Of a stretch of DNA of 12,397 bases, positions 1 to 4,871 are shown piece by piece. The stretch's first letter is position 1. The number at the start of each line of letters is the position of its first letter. The stretch comes from Candidatus Shapirobacteria bacterium (GTDB lineage: Bacteria; Patescibacteriota; Microgenomatia; UBA12405). Below the pieces are notes generated by a model. It saw nothing but the letters and a program-made list of their open reading frames with translations. It ran no database searches and had not been told where the DNA came from. Where the stretch lies: contig JAGVHP010000029.1 in NCBI GenBank assembly GCA_020056515.1, positions 1 through 12,397 on the forward strand, read 5' to 3'. Both the position numbers and the translations under genes were made by a program.

Positions 1-1
1 G

Positions 2-457
2 GTAAAAATTATTCAAAAAGTGGCAGAATCTTCCGGTTTTCAGGTGAGCGATTTTTCAGTAAGTATGGGTGATGTCAAAAAACAGGATATAAAACAAGCA
101 GCAGTTGATTATGAAAAAGTGCCGGTGCAACTGACACTGAGCGGAGATAGGGGGAAGTATTTGGAATTGATCCGGGGACTTGAAAGAAACTTACCGGTGT
201 TATCAATTGATAGTTTTGATTTAAAAATAAACGGACAAGTGGCAATTATTGAAGTTACGGTGTCAGCCTATTTTCAGCCGGTATCGACAAAAATAAAAAT
301 TGAATCTTTAAGTTTGGCAGAGATGACTTTGAAGAATGAGGAAACGGCCTTGCTGTCAAAAATTAAAGAATATAAGGCTTTTGAAGCGGAGAGTCCAGAA
401 GGAGTGGGGGGACAGTACAAATCCTATGAGAGAAGCGATCCTTTCTTTACTCCTTAA
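2..457 (+). CDS. pilO: PilO-like type IV pilus assembly protein, 5'-truncated by the window edge
   Basis: The frame is open from base 2 (V-K-I-I-Q-K) and runs into a GTG at 20, so this is the C-terminal ~151 codons of a longer gene rather than a gene starting at 20. The segment VPVQLTLSGDRGKYLELIRG, followed by alternating hydrophobic strands and ending near VSAYFQP, matches the C-terminal ferredoxin-like domain of PilO (family pattern vPv-l-l-G-y--l--fl--LE, then a closing strand with aYf-P). A charged tail ends in RSDPFFTP, a type of ending I associate with pilus alignment proteins. PilO partners with PilN and PilM in the inner-membrane alignment complex of type IV pili. The N-terminal membrane anchor would lie outside the window. 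It is convergent with khpA, and the two stops overlap by 11 bp. A GspM-like role in a related secretion system is the main alternative. Confidence 0.65.
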   Translation, partial: VKIIQKVAESSGFQVSDFSVSMGDVKKQDIKQAAVDYEKVPVQLTLSGDRGKYLELIRGLERNLPVLSIDSFDLKINGQVAIIEVTVSAYFQPVSTKIKIESLSLAEMTLKNEETALLSKIKEYKAFEAESPEGVGGQYKSYERSDPFFTP

Positions 458-680
458 TTTCCAGAAGATATTTGACGGTGGGGAAGGATAAATTCAAGAG
501 GGATCGGATAGATTTGATAATTTTACCCTCTTTGCCAATAAGCTGACCAATATATTCCGGCAAAGCGGTAATCTCAATGATGGTGATATCATTTTCGTCA
601 CGGTAGTTAATAGAAACACTGGCGCTTTCGGGAAGAATTGACTTAATTAAATATTCCGCACTTTCTTGAATCGTGGTCAT
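447..680 (-). CDS. khpA: KH-domain RNA-binding protein (KhpA/YlqC family)
   Basis: A 77-residue single-KH protein, the usual size for KhpA. The KH GxxG loop is visible as IGKEGKII (G49-K-E-G52), preceded by an ITIIEITAL strand and followed by the IKSIRSLLNLS helix. In other bacteria KhpA binds RNA, often with KhpB, and its gene commonly follows rpsP, as here. The gene starts one base after the rpsP stop (TAA-T-ATG), so it is the last gene of the rpmF-nusB-rnc-rpsP-khpA operon and is probably translationally coupled. The rimM and trmD genes that often follow are absent. Instead the gene runs into the end of the opposing pilO-like gene. Confidence 0.88.
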   Translation of the reverse strand: MTTIQESAEYLIKSILPESASVSINYRDENDITIIEITALPEYIGQLIGKEGKIIKSIRSLLNLSFPTVKYLLEIKE

Positions 681-681
681 A

Positions 682-1026
682 TTAAGTTTTTGTTTCAGAG
701 GTAGTTTTTTCTACTTTTACTTCAACTGGTGTTTCTACTTTTTGAGTTTCTGATTTTGGTTCTGATTTGGTCACTGGTTTCTTTTTAATTTTATTAGGAT
801 ATTTTTTGGGGTTTAATAATTTGTCGACTCCGGTAGTTAAATGAGCTCCGTTTTTGATCCAGGTGGCCATTTTTTCTTTGTTCAGAGATAAGGTTTTGGT
901 CTGAGGGGTGTAAAAACCAAGATCGGCAATAAAGAGACCGTCACTTTTACTGCGGTCCTCGGCTACCACAATTCTAAAAGAACGTTGATGAATTTTACCG
1001 TTGGGTTTTAGTTTTATTTTGAGCAT
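682..1026 (-). CDS. rpsP: 30S ribosomal protein S16 (bS16)
   Basis: The first ~75 residues are typical S16: MLKIKLKPNGKIHQRSFRIV, then VAEDRSKSDG, the LGFYTPQ motif, and IKNGAHLTTGVDKLL. S16 is an early assembly protein of the 30S body. Residues ~80-114 form a low-complexity Lys/Glu/Thr/Pro tail (KKKPVTKSEP...TTSETKT), which makes the protein 114 residues instead of the usual 80-90. The tail is probably disordered. The ATG at 1026 lies eight bases beyond the rnc stop. A TATAAT hexamer overlaps that stop, so an extra internal promoter is possible. The next gene, khpA, begins one base after the TAA. Confidence 0.95.
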   Translation of the reverse strand: MLKIKLKPNGKIHQRSFRIVVAEDRSKSDGLFIADLGFYTPQTKTLSLNKEKMATWIKNGAHLTTGVDKLLNPKKYPNKIKKKPVTKSEPKSETQKVETPVEVKVEKTTSETKT

Positions 1027-1039
1027 AGGAGTGATTATA
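1027..1039 (-). promoter_or_regulatory. Candidate internal leaderless promoter for rpsP
   Basis: On the minus strand a perfect TATAAT (1039-1034) is followed by seven bases (CACTCCT) and then the rpsP ATG. This places the expected transcription start at or one base from the A of ATG. The hexamer contains the rnc stop codon TAA. No TGn extension precedes it (the preceding bases are AGG) and no clear -35 is seen. The spacing matches the rpmF, recG and pheS starts, but a chance TATAAT in AT-rich DNA cannot be excluded. Confidence 0.4.
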
Positions 1040-1736
1040 CCTTAAATATTTGAATGGCGTTAATAGCGGCGGCTTCTTCGGCTTTTTGTTTGGAATTGCC
1101 GGTGCCGGAGGTAATTAATTTGTTGTCAACATAAACTCCGGCTTCAAATATTTTGTAATGATCAGGTCCGGTTTCAGAAATAATTTGATATTGAGGAGTG
1201 GTACCAACTTTAGCTTGGGCGATTTCCTGAAATAAACTCTTGGGATCTTTATAGTGGGTTTTGGCAGAGAGATTTTTGATGCTTTTGGCAAAAATCTTGT
1301 CAAGTATTTTGCCGGTGGCCAGAAAGCCCCGATCAAGATACAGAGCACCGATTAGAGCTTCAAGACTATCAGCCAAAATAGAAGCGTTGAGACGACCGCC
1401 ATGAGTTTCTTCACCCCGGCTAAGATATAAAAAGGAGCCCAAGTTTAAATCAGTAGCCACCTGAGCCAGATTTTCGGTGCGGACGATAAGACTGCGGAGG
1501 TTGGTTAATTCACCTTCGGCTAGGCGGGGAAATTCAGAGAAAAGGACGGTTGAGGACCAAAGCTCCAGGGCGGCGTCACCTAAAAATTCAAATCTTTCGT
1601 TTGACTCAGAAAATTTGTTTCTGGATTCGTTTAAGCTGCTGCGGTGAACCAAGGCTTGGTTTAAAAGAGACGGATCCTTGAATTTAATTTTAAGGATTTT
1701 TTGAAGCTGGTTTAGGTCAGATTTTTGAGGTGTCAT
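1035..1736 (-). CDS. rnc: Ribonuclease III
   Basis: A 233-residue, two-domain RNase III of normal length. It cleaves double-stranded RNA, chiefly the stems flanking rRNA precursors. The catalytic signature NERFEFLGDAALEL spans residues 46-59 (E47, E50, D54). The second metal-binding pair is in ILADSLEALIGALYLD (D123, E126), so all acidic catalytic residues are kept. A C-terminal dsRNA-binding domain occupies about 163-233: DPKSLFQEIAQ, TPQYQIISETGPDH, and the NSKQKAEEAAA helix. The ATG at 1736 lies inside the end of nusB (20-bp overlap), so its translation is probably coupled to nusB. Pairing with nusB, both acting on rRNA transcripts, fits the operon. Confidence 0.96.
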   Translation of the reverse strand: MTPQKSDLNQLQKILKIKFKDPSLLNQALVHRSSLNESRNKFSESNERFEFLGDAALELWSSTVLFSEFPRLAEGELTNLRSLIVRTENLAQVATDLNLGSFLYLSRGEETHGGRLNASILADSLEALIGALYLDRGFLATGKILDKIFAKSIKNLSAKTHYKDPKSLFQEIAQAKVGTTPQYQIISETGPDHYKIFEAGVYVDNKLITSGTGNSKQKAEEAAAINAIQIFKV

Positions 1737-2088
1737 GTTTATCTTTTAATATTGAACCCAAAACGGCGTTAATGAAAGAACCAGATGATTCATTACCGTA
1801 TTCTTTGCCGATTTCGATGGCCTCATCAATGATAACTTTTGGGGGAACGGAAGCTTGGGAAAAAAGCAGTTCAAAAATAGCCAGCCGAAGAATTGAGAGA
1901 TCAACCCGGTTGATTTTGTCAACCGGCCATTTGGGGGCATGGAGGGTAATGACGGCATCAATTGAAGAGATTTTGGAGAGAATTTTGGTAATTTTGGGAT
2001 TTGGAATAGTTTTAGTCGATTCCCAGGCAAAAAGATATCTAAACAAACCGATTCTTTTTTGATGACGAGGGTCAAATTTACTTTTCAC
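1717..2088 (-). CDS. nusB: Transcription antitermination factor NusB
   Basis: With the start chosen here the protein is 123 residues. NusB hallmarks are the N-terminal DPRHQKRIGLFRYLFAWES helix, VDKINRVDLSILRLAIFELL in the middle (the DLSILRLAIFEL motif), and the C-terminal VIIDEAIEIGKEYG followed by FINAVLGSIL. NusB binds boxA RNA with NusE (S10) in rRNA antitermination complexes. I prefer the GTG start at 2088 over an upstream TTG at 2106. The GTG overlaps the rpmF stop in a GTGA (4-base overlap) and gives an N-terminus (MKSKFDPRHQ) of normal length for the family. The 3' end overlaps rnc by 20 bp. It is the second gene of the operon. Confidence 0.93.
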   Translation of the reverse strand: MKSKFDPRHQKRIGLFRYLFAWESTKTIPNPKITKILSKISSIDAVITLHAPKWPVDKINRVDLSILRLAIFELLFSQASVPPKVIIDEAIEIGKEYGNESSGSFINAVLGSILKDKHDTSKI

Positions 2089-2237
2089 TGATGGCAGTTT
2101 TGACAAAGAAAGCCAGGACGTTTAACCTGACCGCAATGTTTACAAGTAGTGACGGAAGCAAGGCGGGGGCCGGTTTGGGTAGCCCGACGGCGGCCCTGAC
2201 GACGACTAGATGGCCAATGTTTTGGAAGTGCTGTCAT
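2085..2237 (-). CDS. rpmF: 50S ribosomal protein L32 (bL32)
   Basis: A 50-codon gene, easy to miss by length. The translation begins MTALPKHWPSSRRQGRRRAT and ends in a zinc-ribbon half with C32-K-H-C35 and C45-Q-N-C48, the four-Cys form of L32. The N-terminal basic segment (PK...R-R-GRRRA) is also typical. The TGA stop overlaps the nusB GTG start (GTGA). It is the first gene of the rpmF-nusB-rnc-rpsP-khpA operon. A strong extended -10 stands six bases before its ATG, and no Shine-Dalgarno sequence is present, so the mRNA is probably leaderless. Confidence 0.92.
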   Translation of the reverse strand: MTALPKHWPSSRRQGRRRATQTGPRLASVTTCKHCGQVKRPGFLCQNCHQ

Positions 2238-2252
2238 GGGGTTATTATAGCA
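2238..2252 (-). promoter_or_regulatory. Extended -10 promoter of the rpmF operon, leaderless start
   Basis: The minus strand reads TGC-TATAAT (2252-2244), then six bases AACCCC, then ATG at 2237. This is a perfect -10 hexamer with a TGn extension. The expected start point, about seven bases after the hexamer, is the A of the ATG itself. A weak -35-like CTGACT lies ~19 bases upstream. It is the only promoter-like sequence seen before the five-gene operon. Confidence 0.7.
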
Positions 2253-2287
2253 AAGAAATTCGGTAACTAGTCAGACCTGTTTGACGT

Positions 2288-2727
2288 TTAATCCCTCTCG
2301 GCTATGCCGCTTCTCCCTTTGACAAGGGAGAAAATTTTGTTTTTTACAGTGTTAATATCTTTAATCACGTCATTGTTTGTAAATCTAATGGTTTTAATGC
2401 CAATTTGTATTAGAAATTTGTCTCTTTCTTCATCATAAACACTTTTTTTAATGTGTGAACTACCGTCAATCTCAATAGCCAGTCTTAATTTTGAGCAATA
2501 AAAATCAACCACAAATCTAAAAATTGGTTTTTGTCGTAAAAAATAAAACCTGTTTGTCTTTTTCTTAATACTTTGTTCCAGATTTTATTTTCTACTTCAG
2601 TCGAACTATTTCGATTTTTCTTTGACATATATGTTAATTGCGGCAAATAACCAATACAACCTCTTTTTGAGTTTATCGCTTCAACTTCGATGTCTTTCAT
2701 AATTTTGTTATAAAGTCTCCCAGTCAT
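2288..2727 (-). pseudogene. DUF559 (Vsr-like) endonuclease, interrupted by one frameshift
   Basis: Two overlapping minus-strand frames join into one DUF559 protein. The first (ATG 2727) carries SSTEVENKIWNKVLRKRQTG. The second continues as RQKPIFRFVVDFYC, then LAIEIDGSSH, YDEERDKFLIQIGIKTIRF and NNDVI. The switch falls at a run of six T (minus strand, 2543-2538). One extra T, or a -1 slip, restores an uninterrupted frame. The predicted PD-(D/E)XK-type acidic residues (VDF, then E-x-D in EID) are intact, so the lesion is recent, a sequencing error, or a slip site. The C-terminal residues (LVKGRSGIAERD) are encoded by the flanking repeat itself. DUF559 proteins resemble very-short-patch and restriction nucleases, but their function is mostly unknown. 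Internal starts (ATG 2697 or 2628) are possible. Confidence 0.78.
2289..2332 (+). repeat. Palindromic repeat copy R1 (left end of DUF559 element)
   Basis: It begins TAATCCCTCT, has a small CGGC/GCCG hairpin (TAT loop), and ends in a 9-bp perfect stem TTCTCCCTT/AAGGGAGAA with a TGAC loop (2311-2332). The 22-base stem-loop is identical to that of copy R5, 8.6 kb away. It encodes the C-terminus and stop of the DUF559 reading frame on the minus strand. Confidence 0.8.
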
Positions 2728-2747
2728 TGGGAGATTTAGAGGGATTA
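2716..2747 (-). repeat. Palindromic repeat copy R2 (right end of DUF559 element, diverged)
   Basis: Read on the minus strand it begins TAATCCCTCT and continues to a 7-bp perfect stem TCTCCCA/TGGGAGA. The ATGAC loop keeps the family's TGAC core. It faces R1. The stem-loop contains the ATG (2727-2725) of the DUF559 gene, so the start codon lies in the hairpin loop. Confidence 0.65.
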
Positions 2748-2749
2748 GA

Positions 2750-4735
2750 TTAATTAACGGTGACTTTATTTTCAGCTGGATGGGTTATTAGTTTTTGGAG
2801 ATTGAAACCGGGAATAGCTCTGATTTTTTCAAAGATTTTTTGGGAGACGGAAAGAGTATCAATATCATCGATAGTAGCTAAGGAGAGAGAGGGAAAACCG
2901 TGCTGGAGGGTGGAATAAAGAACGCCCGGTCCCCTATTTTTAAGATCATACTCGGCAATTTTAAAACCGTCGTGGTGTTTTTCCAAAAAAGAAAGACGGT
3001 TTTGGGCAACCAATGAGGGTTGTTGACAGAGAAGAAAACAATAAGACTTTTTATCACTTCTGCCGACGCGGCCACGAAGTTGATGGAGAGAGGCGAGACC
3101 GAAATGGTCGGCTGATTCGATTACCATGACAGTGGCATTGGGAATATCAATACCAACTTCAATGACGGGAGTGGTTACCAGAATATTAGTTTTTTTATTG
3201 ACAAAATCGGCAATTATTTTATCTTTTTGATTGGTCGGGATTTGACTGTGAAGAAATTCGAGTTTAAATTGAGGAAAGATGGTTTTTAAATTGTCAAATT
3301 CGGTTTTGACGGATTTAACTTCAGTTAGGGTTTCGGAGTCGTCAATAAACGGACAGACAAAAAAGACTTGTTGCTGGGTTTCATTTATGTGTTTCGTCAG
3401 CCATTGATAGCAGGCAGAAATTTTGTCTGTTGGAATATAAAAGGTAGAGACTGGTTTACGGTCAGGTAGAGTTTCTAGCCGGGAGAGGTCGAGATGGCCC
3501 AAGAGAGTCAGGGATAGGGTTCGGGGTATTGGAGTGGCGGTCATAGTCAGGGTGTGGGGGTTAGATAGGTTCCCGGTATTACCGGAATGATAAAAGAAAT
3601 TTCGTTGATCAACCCCAAATTTATGCTGTTCGTCAATTACGACAAAGGCCAGGCGGTTAAAAAAGTTTTGAGGTTGATAAAGGGCGGCGTGAGTGGAAAT
3701 GATAATGACATTTTGGGGGATATTTTTTAGTTTGTTTTTGGAGGTTAAGAGAAAAATGGGAATTTTAGGTAAAAATTTTTTAAAAGTCAAAACATGTTGA
3801 TGAGCTAAAATTTCAGTGGGAGCCAGATATAGGCTTTGATAACCATTTAGATGATTGAGATAACAACCCAGGAGGGCAATAATGGTTTTTCCTGAACCGA
3901 CGTCGCCGCTTAATAGCCGGTGACAGGGAATTGAGAGCAGGAGGTCATTTTTTAACTCCTTCCAGGCAAGGAGTTGGGAGGAAGTAAGGTTGAAAGGTAA
4001 ATTTTTAATAAAAGTGTTGATTTTGGCTTTATTCTTTAAGGTAAAGGCACAAGACAAGGTTTGGATTTCGGTTTTTTGATGATGACTAAAAGCTAAGATG
4101 GACAGAAATTCATTGATTTTAAGGCGTTTTTGAGCGATATTTAACAACTTAATTGAGCTGGGTTGATGAATTTCTTTAAGAGAAGCCCGAAGAGCCATTA
4201 GAGAAAAGTCTTTAAGAACTTTTTGAGGGAGAAGATCAACGATATCGCTTAGGAGGCAGGATAAGTTCGAGATTATTATTTTGGAAAGGTTTGCCGAACT
4301 AAGGTGGGCAGTAGTAGGGTAAATTGGCAGAATTTTACCGGCGGCAGTAGCACTGATTCGAGGGGAAATTAGGGTGAGCCGGTTTTGGAAAAGGCCAACT
4401 TGTCCGGCGACGCTGACAGAGAGGCCGAGATGAAGCGTTTTTGATAAATAGGGTTGGTTAAACCAGAGAAGATTAATAGTTCCGGTATCGTCAATTAATT
4501 TAGCTTTTTGAAGGTTTTTACCTCGACGGGTAAAAATGTTTTGGAAGGAAATAAGTGTTCCGTTAATGGTGACTAAAGTGTTAGGTATTAAGTTTTTTAT
4601 TTTGGTAATATGGGTGAAATCAAGATAGCGATAAGGAAAATGAAAGAGCAAGTCTTTGGGAGTAAATATTTCCAGTTTATTTAAATACGTTTCTGTTTTT
4701 GGGCCAATGCCAACAAGGTTTCTTAGGGTGGACAT
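2750..4735 (-). CDS. recG: ATP-dependent DNA helicase RecG
   Basis: The 661-residue protein has the full RecG layout. A short N-terminal HhH-like start (LRNLVGIGPKTETYLNKL) leads to an OB-fold wedge domain (about 50-130), followed by a superfamily 2 helicase core. Motifs are Walker A GDVGSGKT (277-284), the DEQH box (368-371), TATPIPRTL (399-407) and QLRGRVGR (552-559). The C-terminal RecG signature is YDLKNRGPGVL (596-606). RecG remodels stalled forks and branched recombination intermediates. The length is close to the family norm (~690), with the N-terminus slightly trimmed. The ATG at 4735 is preceded by an extended -10-like element at leaderless distance. The stop lies three bases beyond the DUF559 element boundary. 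Confidence 0.97.
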   Translation of the reverse strand: MSTLRNLVGIGPKTETYLNKLEIFTPKDLLFHFPYRYLDFTHITKIKNLIPNTLVTINGTLISFQNIFTRRGKNLQKAKLIDDTGTINLLWFNQPYLSKTLHLGLSVSVAGQVGLFQNRLTLISPRISATAAGKILPIYPTTAHLSSANLSKIIISNLSCLLSDIVDLLPQKVLKDFSLMALRASLKEIHQPSSIKLLNIAQKRLKINEFLSILAFSHHQKTEIQTLSCAFTLKNKAKINTFIKNLPFNLTSSQLLAWKELKNDLLLSIPCHRLLSGDVGSGKTIIALLGCYLNHLNGYQSLYLAPTEILAHQHVLTFKKFLPKIPIFLLTSKNKLKNIPQNVIIISTHAALYQPQNFFNRLAFVVIDEQHKFGVDQRNFFYHSGNTGNLSNPHTLTMTATPIPRTLSLTLLGHLDLSRLETLPDRKPVSTFYIPTDKISACYQWLTKHINETQQQVFFVCPFIDDSETLTEVKSVKTEFDNLKTIFPQFKLEFLHSQIPTNQKDKIIADFVNKKTNILVTTPVIEVGIDIPNATVMVIESADHFGLASLHQLRGRVGRSDKKSYCFLLCQQPSLVAQNRLSFLEKHHDGFKIAEYDLKNRGPGVLYSTLQHGFPSLSLATIDDIDTLSVSQKIFEKIRAIPGFNLQKLITHPAENKVTVN

Positions 4736-4750
4736 TTTCCCATGTTATCA
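4736..4750 (-). promoter_or_regulatory. recG promoter, -10 overlapping the divergent promoter
   Basis: The minus strand reads TGA-TAACAT (4750-4742), then six bases GGGAAA, then the recG ATG. TAACAT matches the -10 consensus at four of six positions, including the critical second A and last T, and has a TGn extension. The expected start is the A of ATG. The GGGAAA could be mistaken for a weak ribosome site. The hexamer shares bases with the plus-strand -10. Confidence 0.5.
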
Positions 4751-4757
4751 TTATTTA
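4743..4757 (+). promoter_or_regulatory. Promoter of the 37-aa ORF and PBP operon, overlapping the recG -10
   Basis: The plus strand reads TGT-TATCAT (4743-4751), then six bases TATTTA, then ATG at 4758. This is an extended -10 (five of six consensus bases) at exactly leaderless distance. The block ATGTTATCAT is nearly self-complementary, so the same DNA presents a -10 on each strand. No convincing -35 was found on either side. Confidence 0.5.
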
Positions 4758-4871
4758 ATGAGACTAATCCACCTTAAAAAGAAACAAATAAGGACTTTTA
4801 TTTTAGCCATAGCCACATTGGCTCTGCTATTGTCAGGAATGATCCCCTTTTTGGGAATATTGATTAAATGA
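4758..4871 (+). CDS. Small single-pass membrane protein upstream of the PBP gene
   Basis: A 37-residue ORF beginning MRLIHLKKKQIRTF. A basic N-terminus is followed by one hydrophobic segment (ILAIATLALLLSGMIPFLGI), suggesting a membrane segment with the N-terminus inside. I do not recognise a family. It is supported as real by its well-placed upstream -10 element and by its TGA stop overlapping the next ATG (ATGA, 4-base overlap), which would couple translation to the PBP gene. It might assist or regulate the cell-wall synthase, or act mainly as a leader peptide that brings ribosomes to the PBP start. An upstream in-frame start exists only if it ran antisense through recG, which I reject. Confidence 0.5.
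   Translation: MRLIHLKKKQIRTFILAIATLALLLSGMIPFLGILIK

Larger units (their letters stand above)
2289..2747. mobile_element. 459-bp DUF559 element bounded by inverted palindromic repeats
   Basis: The left end TAATCCCTCT (2289-2298) and right end AGAGGGATTA (2738-2747) are perfect 10-bp terminal inverted repeats. Just inside each is a hairpin: at left, arms TTCTCCCTT/AAGGGAGAA around TGAC (2311-2332); at right, TCTCCCA/TGGGAGA around GTCAT (2716-2734). The interior is filled by one DUF559 nuclease gene, and the element ends only a few bases from the recG stop. The repeats belong to the family found elsewhere in the window. A target-site duplication could not be identified. Calling it mobile is inference from symmetry, related solo copies and the nuclease cargo. 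Confidence 0.55.

Noticed and set aside
2089..2106. TTG start of nusB at 2106
   Set aside because: It lies inside rpmF. The GTG at 2088 overlaps the rpmF stop as GTGA and gives the usual NusB N-terminus.
2311..2332. R1 hairpin as a terminator for the DUF559 gene or rpmF region
   Set aside because: The stem is not followed by a T tract on either strand and it is a member of the dispersed repeat family, also found inside coding sequence.
2288..2727. Two separate genes in the DUF559 region
   Set aside because: The two frames are adjacent halves of a single DUF559 domain joined at a homopolymer run; neither half is a complete domain.
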